A program made the position numbers and the translations under genes. A stretch of DNA of 64,000 nt from positions 186,001 through 250,000 of the forward strand of contig NZ_FNGH01000006.1 of the NCBI RefSeq assembly GCF_900102875.1, written 5' to 3'. The notes below the pieces were generated by a model. The model had not been told where the DNA came from, did not search any database, and worked only from the letters and a program-made list of their open reading frames with translations. Below, in pieces: positions 17,364-25,275 of the stretch; position 1 is the stretch's first letter; each line of letters starts with the position of its first letter. The DNA is from Franzmannia pantelleriensis. Its GTDB lineage: Bacteria > Pseudomonadota > Gammaproteobacteria > Pseudomonadales > Halomonadaceae.

Positions 17364-18281
17364 ATGAGTCGGCGCCACCTTCCTTCCCTGGCCGGGCTGC
17401 AGTGCTTCGAGGCGGCGGCTCGGCACCTGAGCTTTACCCGCGCCGCCGATGAGCTGAGCCTGACCCAGAGCGCGGTGAGCAAACAGGTCGCCCAGCTCGA
17501 ATCGGTGCTCGAGCATCCGCTATTTCGACGCATACGTCGGCGGCTGCATCTCACCCCGGAGGGGGCGGTGTATCTGTCGGAAGCGCGCAAGATCCTCGCC
17601 CAGGTCGAGATGTCGACCCGTTATATGCAGTCCTATGGCGGCGAGAGCGATGTGCTCAATGTGGCTACGCTGCCGACCTTCGGCGCACGCTGGCTGATCC
17701 CGCGGCTCAACGGTTTCCGCTTCCGCTATCCACGCATCAACCTCAACATCAGCAACCGGGTCGAACCCTTCGATCTGCATCAGGAGCGCATCGACGTGGC
17801 GTTCTTCTTCGGCCACGGCGCCTGGCCGCGCGCCGAGTGCATCAAGCTGCTCGACGAAGAGATGATTGCGGTCTGCTCGCCCGAGGCGCTACAGCGGGTC
17901 GCCATCGACCAGCCGCTGGACGTGACGCAACTAGTGCTGTTGCAGAGCGCGACGCGCCCCGAGGCCTGGCACGACTGGTTCGAGGCCCAGCAGCAGTACA
18001 CCGAGCACAGCTATCACGGGCCGCGCTTCGATACGTTTTATATGGCGCTGCGTGCCGCCCAGGCGGGATGTGGCGTGGCGCTGGTGCCTCGCTTCCTGGC
18101 GGAAGAAGAACTTCAGGAGGGCAAGTTGGTGATGCCCTGGCCGTTTGCGCTAAAAAGCCGCGATGCCTACTACATGGCGTATCCCGAGCACATGGCCGAG
18201 CTCTACAAGGTGCGCTCGTTTATCGAGTGGATTCGCGAGCGGGCGACAGCGATGCCAGAATATGCCCCACAAAGCGCCTGA
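17364..18281 (+). CDS. LysR-family regulator, divergent from the ALDH7 operon
   Basis: A 305-residue LysR-type protein. Residues about 8-66 form the winged helix-turn-helix (LQCFEAAARHLSFTRAADELSLTQSAVSKQVAQLE), the rest a periplasmic-binding-like effector domain (VLNVATLPTFGARWLIPRLNGF, EMIAVCSPEAL). The pattern of starting SLAGLQCFEAAARH is shared with GcvA/AmpR-like members. It diverges from the ALDH7-antiporter-oxidase operon and so most likely controls it in response to a pathway intermediate. Its last 62 bases overlap the 3' end of the opposing paralogue. The two proteins share most of the DNA-binding domain and stretches such as VAFF.GHG.WP and RPEAWH.WF. Confidence 0.88.
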   Translation: MSRRHLPSLAGLQCFEAAARHLSFTRAADELSLTQSAVSKQVAQLESVLEHPLFRRIRRRLHLTPEGAVYLSEARKILAQVEMSTRYMQSYGGESDVLNVATLPTFGARWLIPRLNGFRFRYPRINLNISNRVEPFDLHQERIDVAFFFGHGAWPRAECIKLLDEEMIAVCSPEALQRVAIDQPLDVTQLVLLQSATRPEAWHDWFEAQQQYTEHSYHGPRFDTFYMALRAAQAGCGVALVPRFLAEEELQEGKLVMPWPFALKSRDAYYMAYPEHMAELYKVRSFIEWIRERATAMPEYAPQSA

Positions 18282-19125
18282 CCTTGGCCAGTTCGCCGAG
18301 ATGTTCCGGATAGACCAGATAGTAGGCGCTGGCGCTGCGTAGGCGGTGGGGGGAGGTGATGACCAGGCGCTCGGCGGCAAGCTCTTCGTCTACCGTGAAG
18401 CGCGGTACCAGCGCCACGCCGCCGCCGGCCATGGCGGTGCGTATCAGCATCGGAAAGGTCTCGAAGCGGGTGCCGTGATAACTGCGGTCGGTGCCGAGCT
18501 GCTGCTCGGTAAACCACTGATGCCAGGCTTCCGGGCGGGTCGAGAGATGCAGCAGCGGTAGCTCTGCGAGATCGCGGGCGCCGCTCGGCGCGTGCTTGGC
18601 CAGAAGCTCGGGCGCGGCCACGGCGACCATCTCCTCGTCGGCGAGCTTGTGGCACTCCAGGTCCGGCCAGCTGCCGTGGCCGTAGAAGAACGCTACGTCG
18701 ATATTCTGCTGCTCGAGGTCGAAGTCCTCCACCCGGTCGTGGAACTCCAGGCTGATCCGCGGGTTGTCGGCGAGGAACGCCGGCAGACGGTCGGCCAGCC
18801 AGCGCGCGCCGAAGCTGGGCAGGGTGGCGACCTTGAGCACCTCGCTATTGCCGCTGTAGGTCATGATGGCGTGGGTCGACATCTCGATCTGCGCCAGCAC
18901 CTTGCGCACGTCGCTGAGGTAGATCGCCCCCTCCGGGGTCAATACCAGGCTGCGCCGCACGCGGCGGAACAGCTTGTGCTGCAGGTGGGCCTCGAGCTGC
19001 GCGACCTGCTTGCTCACCGCGCTCTGGGTTAGGCTCAGCGCCTCGGCGGCCCGGGTGAAGCTCTTGTGCCGCGCGGCGGCCTCGAAGCACTGCATGGCGG
19101 TGGTGGAGGGGAGGTTGCGTGTCAT
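18220..19125 (-). CDS. Second LysR-family regulator, divergent from the aminotransferase gene
   Basis: From ATG 19125 this is a 301-residue LysR protein; a start at 19149 adds eight residues that the paralogue lacks. The helix-turn-helix (MQCFEAAARHKSFTRAAEALSLTQSAVSKQVAQLE) is nearly identical to that of the neighbouring LysR, and the effector domain aligns along its length (EVLKVATLPSFGARWLADRLPAF). The recognisable ribosome site is weak. It points away from the aminotransferase-DUF1338 pair and probably controls it. Its 3' end runs 62 bases into the opposite strand of the other LysR gene, so the two messages can pair at their ends. Effector unknown. Confidence 0.86.
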   Translation of the reverse strand: MTRNLPSTTAMQCFEAAARHKSFTRAAEALSLTQSAVSKQVAQLEAHLQHKLFRRVRRSLVLTPEGAIYLSDVRKVLAQIEMSTHAIMTYSGNSEVLKVATLPSFGARWLADRLPAFLADNPRISLEFHDRVEDFDLEQQNIDVAFFYGHGSWPDLECHKLADEEMVAVAAPELLAKHAPSGARDLAELPLLHLSTRPEAWHQWFTEQQLGTDRSYHGTRFETFPMLIRTAMAGGGVALVPRFTVDEELAAERLVITSPHRLRSASAYYLVYPEHLGELAKVRRFVGHILASLSPARESTR

Positions 19126-19164
19126 CAGTCTAAAATTCCATGCTGGCATAAAAGATGCGGAAAA

Positions 19165-19179
19165 GGCTGTTATACAGCC
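19165..19179. promoter_or_regulatory. Candidate operator upstream of the aminotransferase gene
   Basis: Perfect inverted repeat GGCTGT-TAT-ACAGCC in the divergent region between the second LysR gene and the aminotransferase. The position suits LysR control of both. The arms differ from those of the 17314-17332 site, so the two regulators may not share one operator. Confidence 0.45.
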
Positions 19180-19310
19180 ATTTAATTGCCATGCTCCCTC
19201 ATGTCTATGATGAAATGGAATGCATAGCGTGCTTTTTTTCGTTTGAGGCCCGCGCCGGGCTCTGCTCTGATAAGCGCACAGCCGCTCATCAGCAGGAGGA
19301 ACGACAGCGC

Positions 19311-20564
19311 ATGGAGCTCCCTTTCGTCAGCGAGTCGATGGGGGTGGTGCACCCCATCTGTGTCGAACGCGGCCACAATGCCGAGGTATGGGACGAGCAG
19401 GGGCGTCGCTATATCGACTTCGTCGGCGGCATCGGCGTACTCAACTTGGGGCACTGCCATCCGGCGATCGTCGAGGCGGCGGTTGCCCAGCTCGGCCGCC
19501 TGACCCACTCGGCGTTCAACGCCGTGCCGCACCGCAGCTATCTCGATGTGGTCGAAGCGCTGCAGGCGTTCGTGCCGGTCAGCTACCCGCTTAGCTGCAT
19601 GCTCACTAACAGCGGCGCCGAGGCGACCGAGAACGCGCTGAAAGTGGCGCGCGGGTACACCGGCCGCCAGGCGGTGATCGCCTTCGACGATGCTTTTCAC
19701 GGCCGTACCCTGGCGGCGCTCAATCTCAACGGCAAGGTGGCGCCCTACAAGCGCCGGCTCGGTGCGCTGCCAGGCCCGGTCTACCACCTGCCGTTCCCCA
19801 GCGCCGACGGAGGCGTCAGCGCCGAGCAGAGCCTGGCGGCCCTGGCGCGGCTGTTCGAGGTCGAGGTGCCGGCTGATGAAGTGGCCGCCATCGTGGTCGA
19901 GCCGGTGCAGGGCGAGGGCGGCTTTCGCCTGCTCGACCGCGCCTTTGCCGAGCAGCTGCGTGAGGTCTGCGACCAACACGGTATCGTCTTGATCATCGAC
20001 GAGATCCAGTCCGGCTTCGGGCGCAGCGGCACGCGATTCGCTTTCTCGCACCTGGGCATCGAGCCCGACCTGCTGCTGATGGGCAAGAGCATGGCCGGCG
20101 GCCTGCCGCTGGCCGCAGTGGCGGGGCGCGAGGCGATCATGAACGCCTTGCCCAAGGGCGGGCTGGGCGGTACCTACTCCGGCAACCCGGTGGCCTGCGC
20201 CGCGGCCAAAGCGGTGATGCAGGTCATGAGCGAGCCACGGCTGAGCGAGTGGGGCGCGCGGGTCGAGCAGGCCATCGTGGCGGCGCACCGCCGCTGGCAG
20301 GCCAGCGAGCGCTTTCCGATGCTCGGCGAGCTGACCGGGATCGGTGCCATGCGCGGCATCGTTTTCCACGATACCGCCGCCGCCAGCGGCAGCCAGCACC
20401 TGGCTGCTCTGCTGGCCAAGGCCCGTGAGCATGGCCTGCTGTTGATGCCCAGCGGGCGGCACAAGAACGTGCTCCGGCTGCTGATGCCGCTGACCATCGA
20501 GCCCGAACGGCTCGACGAAGGCCTGGCGATCCTCGAGCGCGCCCTCGAGTCGCTCGCGGCCTGA
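19311..20564 (+). CDS. Class III PLP aminotransferase, probable 2-aminoadipate aminotransferase (AmaC-like)
   Basis: The ATG at 19311 follows CAGGAGGA and gives 417 residues; the frame extends upstream to 19155 without family content. It is a fold-type I, class III (GABA-aminotransferase-like) enzyme: VWDEQGRRYIDFVGGIGVLNLGHCHP, TNSGAEATENALKVAR, AFHGRT, VVEPVQGEGGF, IIDEIQSGFGRSG, and the PLP lysine at 259 in LLMGKSMAGGLPL. Sequence alone would allow GABA or 5-aminovalerate. In Pseudomonas putida a GabT-like enzyme converts 2-aminoadipate to 2-oxoadipate, and here the next gene is a DUF1338 2-oxoadipate enzyme, so that role is favoured. Substrate is inferred. Confidence 0.8.
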   Translation: MELPFVSESMGVVHPICVERGHNAEVWDEQGRRYIDFVGGIGVLNLGHCHPAIVEAAVAQLGRLTHSAFNAVPHRSYLDVVEALQAFVPVSYPLSCMLTNSGAEATENALKVARGYTGRQAVIAFDDAFHGRTLAALNLNGKVAPYKRRLGALPGPVYHLPFPSADGGVSAEQSLAALARLFEVEVPADEVAAIVVEPVQGEGGFRLLDRAFAEQLREVCDQHGIVLIIDEIQSGFGRSGTRFAFSHLGIEPDLLLMGKSMAGGLPLAAVAGREAIMNALPKGGLGGTYSGNPVACAAAKAVMQVMSEPRLSEWGARVEQAIVAAHRRWQASERFPMLGELTGIGAMRGIVFHDTAAASGSQHLAALLAKAREHGLLLMPSGRHKNVLRLLMPLTIEPERLDEGLAILERALESLAA

Positions 20565-20634
20565 GCCGCCTGCCCAGATCCCTTTACGCCTGGATCATTC
20601 TATGCTGAGTACAGACCGGCCACAGGAGGCCAAG

Positions 20635-21990
20635 ATGAGCAATTGGATAGCCACAGACGAGATTCGCGGTAACTTCGCCAAGGCGATGTCGGAGATGTAC
20701 CGCCACGAGGTGCCGCAGTACGGCAGCCTTTTGGCGCTGGTCGAGGCGGTCAACCGCGAGACCCTGGACGCCGACCCCACGCTGGCGGCCGAGCTGCGCG
20801 ACAGCGATGAGCTGGCGAGGCTGGACGTGGAGCGCCACGGCGCAATTCGCGTCGGCACCCCGGATGAGCTGGCCATGCTGCGCCGGTTGTTCGCGGTGAT
20901 GGGCATGCACCCGGTAGGCTACTACGACCTGTCCGAGGCCGGCGTGCCGGTGCACTCCACGGCGTTTCGCCCGGTGGACGACGCTGCCCTCAAGCGCAAC
21001 CCGTTCCGCGTGTTCACCTCGCTGCTGCGCCTGGAGCTGATCGAAGACGCCGCGCTGCGCCAGCGCGCCGCCGAGATCCTCGCCGCCCGCGATATCTTTA
21101 CCCCGGGGGCGCGGGAGCTGATCGCCACCGCCGAGCGCCAGGGCGGGCTGGATGCCGAGCAGGCCGAGCGCTTCGTGGCCGAGGCGCTGGAAACCTTCCG
21201 CTGGCACCGCGAGGCCACCGTCGACCTGGGCACCTACCGCGCGTTGAGCGACGAGCACCGCCTGATCGCCGACGTGGTGTGCTTTCGCGGCCCACATATC
21301 AACCACCTGACGCCGCGTACGCTGGATATCGACGCCGTTCAGCAGCGCATGCCCGAGGCCGGCATCGACCCCAAGGCGATCATCGAAGGCCCGCCGCGCC
21401 GCGCCTGCCCGATCCTGTTGCGGCAAACCAGCTTCAAGGCGCTGGAGGAGCCGATCCGCTTCGCCGACGCCGCCGAAGGCCACCACACCGCGCGCTTCGG
21501 CGAGATCGAGCAGCGCGGTGTGGCGCTGACGCGCAAGGGCCGTGAGCGCTACGATCGACTGCTGACGGCCTCGCGGAAGGGCGGCCCGGCCGCCGACAAC
21601 GTCAGCCACCAGGCGCAACTGAGTGAGGTGTTTGCCGACTTCCCTGACGATCCCGCCACGCTGCGTCGTGACGGCCTGGCGTTCTTTCACTACCGCGCCG
21701 TGTCGGGTGCGACCGCCGATAGCGGAGTCGGCGGCGAGCCTGACGTCGAAGCCTTGATTGCCGAAGGTGCGCTGGTCGCCACGCCCATGACCTACGAAGA
21801 CTTCCTGCCTGTCAGCGCCGCGGGGATCTTCCAGTCCAACCTCGGCGACGGCGTGCACGACGAGTACGCCAGCCACTCCAACCAGGCGCAGTTCGAGGAG
21901 GCGCTAGGGGCTGCGGTCATCGACGAGATCGCACTCTACCAGCAGCGGCAAGAGGTGTCGCTGGCACAGGCGCTGAGCCTACTGCGGTAG
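20635..21990 (+). CDS. hglS: DUF1338 protein, probable 2-oxoadipate dioxygenase/decarboxylase (HglS-like)
   Basis: From ATG 20635 (CAGGAGG upstream) the product has 451 residues and matches the DUF1338/YdcJ family. Known members such as P. putida HglS are iron-dependent and convert 2-oxoadipate to D-2-hydroxyglutarate, joining lysine breakdown to central metabolism. Candidate metal ligands are His107 in VPVHSTAFR, His224 in INHLTPRTLD and Glu290 in ARFGEIEQRG; these are my reading of the conserved motifs and not confirmed by alignment. It lies 70 bases after the aminotransferase and is probably co-transcribed. Together with it and the ALDH7 and DAO genes, it makes a near-complete pipecolate/2-aminoadipate route. 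Confidence 0.85.
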   Translation: MSNWIATDEIRGNFAKAMSEMYRHEVPQYGSLLALVEAVNRETLDADPTLAAELRDSDELARLDVERHGAIRVGTPDELAMLRRLFAVMGMHPVGYYDLSEAGVPVHSTAFRPVDDAALKRNPFRVFTSLLRLELIEDAALRQRAAEILAARDIFTPGARELIATAERQGGLDAEQAERFVAEALETFRWHREATVDLGTYRALSDEHRLIADVVCFRGPHINHLTPRTLDIDAVQQRMPEAGIDPKAIIEGPPRRACPILLRQTSFKALEEPIRFADAAEGHHTARFGEIEQRGVALTRKGRERYDRLLTASRKGGPAADNVSHQAQLSEVFADFPDDPATLRRDGLAFFHYRAVSGATADSGVGGEPDVEALIAEGALVATPMTYEDFLPVSAAGIFQSNLGDGVHDEYASHSNQAQFEEALGAAVIDEIALYQQRQEVSLAQALSLLR

Positions 21991-22024
21991 GATGTTGGCT
22001 TGGATGTATCGCAAGGAGGGAGGC

Positions 22025-22456
22025 ATGTTCCAGAAGATTTTGGTGGTATGTACCGGCAATATTTGCCGCAGCCCGGTAGGTGCGGCCTTTCTGACGTCTC
22101 ACCTCCCCGGTCGCGCTATCGCGAGTGCGGGACTGGCTGCCTGTATCGGTCGGCCGGTCGACCCCGCTGCACGAAGCCTCGCTGAACGTGACGGACTGAG
22201 GGTCGATGATCACCTGGCGCGGCAGCTAACGCCTGAGTTGGTGCACAATCATCAATTGATATTGGTCATGGGGCGGGCACAGCGTGACGGTGTGGTGCAG
22301 ATGGTGCCTGAGTCGTGGGGCAAGACGATGTTATTTGGCAAGTGGCTAGGTGATTGCGAAATCGAAGACCCCTACCGCCAGTCAGTGGAGGTGTTTGCAC
22401 GTACTCACGAACAACTCAAGGCGGCAGCCACGGCGTGGGCCGCTCGCCTTGAGTAA
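22025..22456 (+). CDS. Low-molecular-weight protein-tyrosine phosphatase (Wzb/Etp type)
   Basis: The ATG at 22025 follows a strong AAGGAGGGAGG site and gives 143 residues. The phosphate loop CTGNICRS has the CX5R nucleophile Cys9 and Arg15, and the general-acid loop is Asp115-Pro116 in EIEDPYRQS. This is the bacterial exopolysaccharide-type phosphatase that normally removes phosphate from a tyrosine autokinase (Wzc/Etk) encoded beside it. Here there is no kinase, exporter or glycosyltransferase nearby. Codon use and GC are lower than in the flanking genes, which suggests separate ancestry. It lies 34 bases after the DUF1338 gene and converges on fliR. Confidence 0.87.
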   Translation: MFQKILVVCTGNICRSPVGAAFLTSHLPGRAIASAGLAACIGRPVDPAARSLAERDGLRVDDHLARQLTPELVHNHQLILVMGRAQRDGVVQMVPESWGKTMLFGKWLGDCEIEDPYRQSVEVFARTHEQLKAAATAWAARLE

Positions 22457-22462
22457 GGCGAG
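22443..22462. terminator. Hairpin between convergent phosphatase and fliR genes
   Basis: Eight-base perfect stem CTCGCCTT / AAGGCGAG with loop GAGT, overlapping the phosphatase stop codon and ending three bases before the fliR stop. There is no T run, so termination strength is doubtful, but the place between converging genes fits a shared stop. Confidence 0.45.
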
Positions 22463-22465
22463 ACA

Positions 22466-23257
22466 TCAGTTCAGCGGCGCCATCGCCTCGAGCAGGCTCT
22501 GCAGGAACCCCAGGCTGTCGCTGAACAGCCGCTGCAGGAAGCGCGCGAAGTCGGTCATCAGTACCATCAGCAGGAAAATGCCCACGGTCAGCGAGGTGGG
22601 GAAGCCGATATTGAAGACCGTGAGCTGTGGCGCCGAGCGGTTGAGGATGCCCAACGACAGGTTGATGATCAGCAGCGAGCCGACCAGCGGTAGCGCCAGT
22701 AGCATCCCCGAGACGAAGATAGTGCCGCCGAAGCGCACCAGCATTTCGAAGGCGCCGGCGTTGAAGCCGCCCATGCCGATCGGCAGGGTGACGAAGGTCG
22801 AGGCGAGGATCTCGATCACGATCAGGTGGCCGTTGAAGGCCAGGAACATCAGCAGGGTGATCATGTAGAACACCCGCGACAGGATCATGGTGTTGGTGCC
22901 GCTGCCGGCGTCGAAGAAGGTCGCAAAGGCCAGGCCCATCTGCAGGCCGATAAATTCCCCCGCCGCCTGCACTACCGCAAACATCACGTGCATTGTCAGC
23001 CCGATAGCGATACCGATCAGCATCTGCTCGACCATGATGCCGAGGCTTGCCCAGGAGACGATCGGCGCGTCGGGGAGCTCGGGCAGGCCGGGGCCGATGA
23101 CCACGGTGAGAAGTACCGCCAGGCCGATCTTGGCCTGATTGGGGACCGCCGAGTGACCCAGCAGCGGTGAGGCCATCAGAAACGCGGTAATGCGCACGAA
23201 AGGCCACAGAAATAGCATCAGCCAGGTCTGCAGCTGGGCGAAGGTCACCTCGACCAT
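22466..23257 (-). CDS. fliR: FliR, flagellar export gate protein
   Basis: FliR is an inner-membrane part of the flagellar type III export gate, with FliP and FliQ. The 263-residue protein has about six hydrophobic segments. Family features include the start FAQLQTWLMLFLWPFVRITAFLMASPLLG, VPNQAKIGLAVLLTVVIGP, and the middle FIGLQMGLAFATFFDAGSGTNTMI. It is the last gene of the leftward fliL-R run, 12 bases after fliQ. Neither flhB nor flhA follows, so they must lie elsewhere. Confidence 0.94.
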   Translation of the reverse strand: MVEVTFAQLQTWLMLFLWPFVRITAFLMASPLLGHSAVPNQAKIGLAVLLTVVIGPGLPELPDAPIVSWASLGIMVEQMLIGIAIGLTMHVMFAVVQAAGEFIGLQMGLAFATFFDAGSGTNTMILSRVFYMITLLMFLAFNGHLIVIEILASTFVTLPIGMGGFNAGAFEMLVRFGGTIFVSGMLLALPLVGSLLIINLSLGILNRSAPQLTVFNIGFPTSLTVGIFLLMVLMTDFARFLQRLFSDSLGFLQSLLEAMAPLN

Positions 23258-23269
23258 GAGCCTACACCG

Positions 23270-23539
23270 TCAGCTCAACATCAGCGGGATGTTGGTGAAC
23301 AGCTCGCGGGTGAAGTCGCTGATCAGCTTGAGCAGCCAGGGGCCGGCGAATACCAGCACCGTGAACACCCCGAGAATCTTGGGGATGAACGATAGGGTCA
23401 TCTCGTTGATCTGGGTGGCGGCCTGGAACAGGCTGACGGTCAAGCCGGTGAGCAGGGCGGTGATCAGCAGTGGCCCTGCCAGGAGCAGCGTGACCCGCAT
23501 GCCCTGGTAGGCCATCCCCATGACGACTTCGGGTGTCAT
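23270..23539 (-). CDS. fliQ: FliQ, flagellar export gate protein
   Basis: An 89-residue protein with two hydrophobic hairpin helices, the standard FliQ. It begins MTPEVVMGMAYQGMRVTLLLAGPLLITALLTGLTVSLFQAATQINEMTLSFIPKILG, where the QAATQINEMTLSFIPK segment is diagnostic. In the assembled gate four copies wrap the FliP-FliR core. It sits 19 bases after fliP and 12 before fliR. An AGGAGACTGCA leader gives a good ribosome site. Confidence 0.95.
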   Translation of the reverse strand: MTPEVVMGMAYQGMRVTLLLAGPLLITALLTGLTVSLFQAATQINEMTLSFIPKILGVFTVLVFAGPWLLKLISDFTRELFTNIPLMLS

Positions 23540-23558
23540 TGCAGTCTCCTCGCCGCGG

Positions 23559-24314
23559 TCATATGTAGAAACTCTCGGCCAACGAGCCGATGATCAGCTG
23601 CCAGCCATCCACCAGGACGAACAGCATCAGCTTGAACGGTAGCGAGATGGTCGCCGGTGGCACCATCATCATGCCCAGCGACATCAGCGTACTGGCGACC
23701 ACCAGGTCGATGATCAGAAAGGGGATGAAGATGGTGAAGCCGATCTGGAACGCCGTCTTTAGCTCGCTGGTGACGAAGGCCGGCATCAAGACTCGCATCG
23801 GCAGGTCTTCGGGGCCCTGCATCTCGCCGACGTCGGCCAGACGCACGAACATCGCCAGGTCCGGCTCGCGGGTCTGGGCCAGCATGAACTCGCGAAACGG
23901 CTGGCTGGCGACCAGCAGAAATTCGTCGAAGTTGATGTCGTCGGCGGAGAGCGGCAGCCAGGCGTCCTGGTAGACCTGGGCGAATACCGGCGACATCACG
24001 AAGAAGGTCAGAAACAGCGCCAGGCCCAACAGCACCTGGTTGGGGGGCGCCGACTGGGTGCCCATGGCGGTGCGCAGCAGGCTGAGCACGATGATGATGC
24101 GGGTGAAGCCAGTCATCATCAGCAACAGCGCCGGAAGAAACGCCATCGAGCTGAGCAGCAGCAGGGTCTGCAGATGCATCGACCACTGCTGGCCGCCATC
24201 CTCGGTAGGCTGGGTGATGATGCCGGGGATCGTCGCCTGGGCGGAGGCGGTGGCGGGCAGCCACCACAGCAGCAGGCCCAGCAGTAACGGTAGAACGAGG
24301 CGATTCATCGACAT
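23559..24314 (-). CDS. fliP: FliP, flagellar export gate protein
   Basis: FliP makes the pentameric core of the export gate. From ATG 24314, two bases after the fliO stop, the product has 251 residues (an ATG at 24308 is equally possible). It opens with a cleavable signal sequence ([22 protein letters not shown]), as is known for FliP. It then shows [50 protein letters not shown], and the ending [37 protein letters not shown] longer frame to 24614 lies on the fliO coding region and is rejected. Confidence 0.95.
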   Translation of the reverse strand: MSMNRLVLPLLLGLLLWWLPATASAQATIPGIITQPTEDGGQQWSMHLQTLLLLSSMAFLPALLLMMTGFTRIIIVLSLLRTAMGTQSAPPNQVLLGLALFLTFFVMSPVFAQVYQDAWLPLSADDINFDEFLLVASQPFREFMLAQTREPDLAMFVRLADVGEMQGPEDLPMRVLMPAFVTSELKTAFQIGFTIFIPFLIIDLVVASTLMSLGMMMVPPATISLPFKLMLFVLVDGWQLIIGSLAESFYI

Positions 24315-24316
24315 CA

Positions 24317-24775
24317 CTACCGCGTTCCCTTGCCGCGGCCAAGGCCGGCATTCTGCTTCAAGGCGCTGGCGAAGCGCGTGGCGAAGCTGTTGCCCTCGGG
24401 ATGTTCCGGCGCGAGCGGCGAGGCGTCCACCGGCGCGGCGCATTCGTGCAGCTTGTTGACCTGGCCGCCACCCACGCCGAGTACCAGCCAGGTACCTTCG
24501 ACGTCGACGATGACCACTCGCTCGCGGTTGCCCACGGTGGTGCTGCCCACCACCTTGAGGTGCTGGCCTTGTAGGCGGCCCTGGGGGTGCAGGCGTTTGA
24601 CCAGGTAGCTGCACAGGAAGATCACCGCTACCACCAGCGCCAGGGCGGCGGCGGTCTTGCCCAGCGCGGCCATGCCGAGCAGGGCGTCGCTGGTGCCTAC
24701 GCTACCTTCGAGCGCCGCCAGGCCGCTGGTATCGACCTGGGGAGTGGGCGCGGGTGTCGAAACGCTATCGCTCAT
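24317..24775 (-). CDS. fliO: FliO, flagellar export assembly factor
   Basis: FliO is a small membrane protein that helps FliP form its ring. The 152-residue product has a short acidic, threonine-rich N-terminus, one transmembrane helix ([16 protein letters not shown], about residues 43-59), then a cytoplasmic domain with [28 protein letters not shown], the FliO core. The family is poorly conserved, so the call rests on this domain and on its place between fliN and fliP. Its ATG overlaps the fliN stop (ATGA). Confidence 0.88.
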   Translation of the reverse strand: MSDSVSTPAPTPQVDTSGLAALEGSVGTSDALLGMAALGKTAAALALVVAVIFLCSYLVKRLHPQGRLQGQHLKVVGSTTVGNRERVVIVDVEGTWLVLGVGGGQVNKLHECAAPVDASPLAPEHPEGNSFATRFASALKQNAGLGRGKGTR

Positions 24776-25275
24776 CGGTTGAGTTTCTGCACGCGCTCTG
24801 AGGGAGTGATGATCTCGGTGACGCGGATGCCGTACTTGTCATCCACTACCACCACTTCGCCCTGGGCGATCAGGTAGCCGTTGATCAGGATGTCCATGGG
24901 CTCACCGGCCAGGCCATCGAGCTCGATCACCGAACCCTGAGCAAGCTCGAGAAGCTGCTTGATGGTGATGCGGGTGCGGCCGAGCTCCACGGAGAGCTTG
25001 ACCGGGATGTCCATGACCATTTCGAGGTCGCGGGCGGCACCGCTGCCCTCACCCTTGTCGAGCGGTTTGAAGACCTTCGAGCCGGCGGCTTCCGGCTGGC
25101 TGTCCGGGGCGGCGGCTTCCTCAGCCTCGCTCTCGGCCTGTTCGGCCAGGGCTTCGGCCCAGGGGTCGTCGTCGGCGGGCGCCGCATCGCCCTGTTCGGC
25201 CATGGCGCTGGCCCAATCGTCGTCGGTGGCGTTCTGATCGGGCTTGTTGGGATCAGAGGAGGTGGGATCAGTCAT
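24772..25275 (-). CDS. fliN: FliN, flagellar motor switch C-ring protein
   Basis: FliN forms the base of the C ring and helps dock export cargo. From ATG 25275 it has 167 residues. The first 75 are an acidic low-complexity tail (many D, E, A), longer than in Escherichia coli. The rest is the SpoA/FliN domain: MVMDIPVKLSVELGRTRITIKQLLELAQGSVIELD, then GEPMDILINGYLIAQGEVVVVDDKYGIRVTEII. The start overlaps the fliM stop by eight bases in ATGACTGA. An upstream start at 25347 is inside fliM and has no family content. Confidence 0.95.
   Translation of the reverse strand: MTDPTSSDPNKPDQNATDDDWASAMAEQGDAAPADDDPWAEALAEQAESEAEEAAAPDSQPEAAGSKVFKPLDKGEGSGAARDLEMVMDIPVKLSVELGRTRITIKQLLELAQGSVIELDGLAGEPMDILINGYLIAQGEVVVVDDKYGIRVTEIITPSERVQKLNR

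Noticed and set aside
19182-21876. Long antisense open frames opposite the aminotransferase and DUF1338 genes (426 and 430 codons)
   Set aside because: Both are shadows caused by strong third-position GC in the real genes; they show no recognisable domain.
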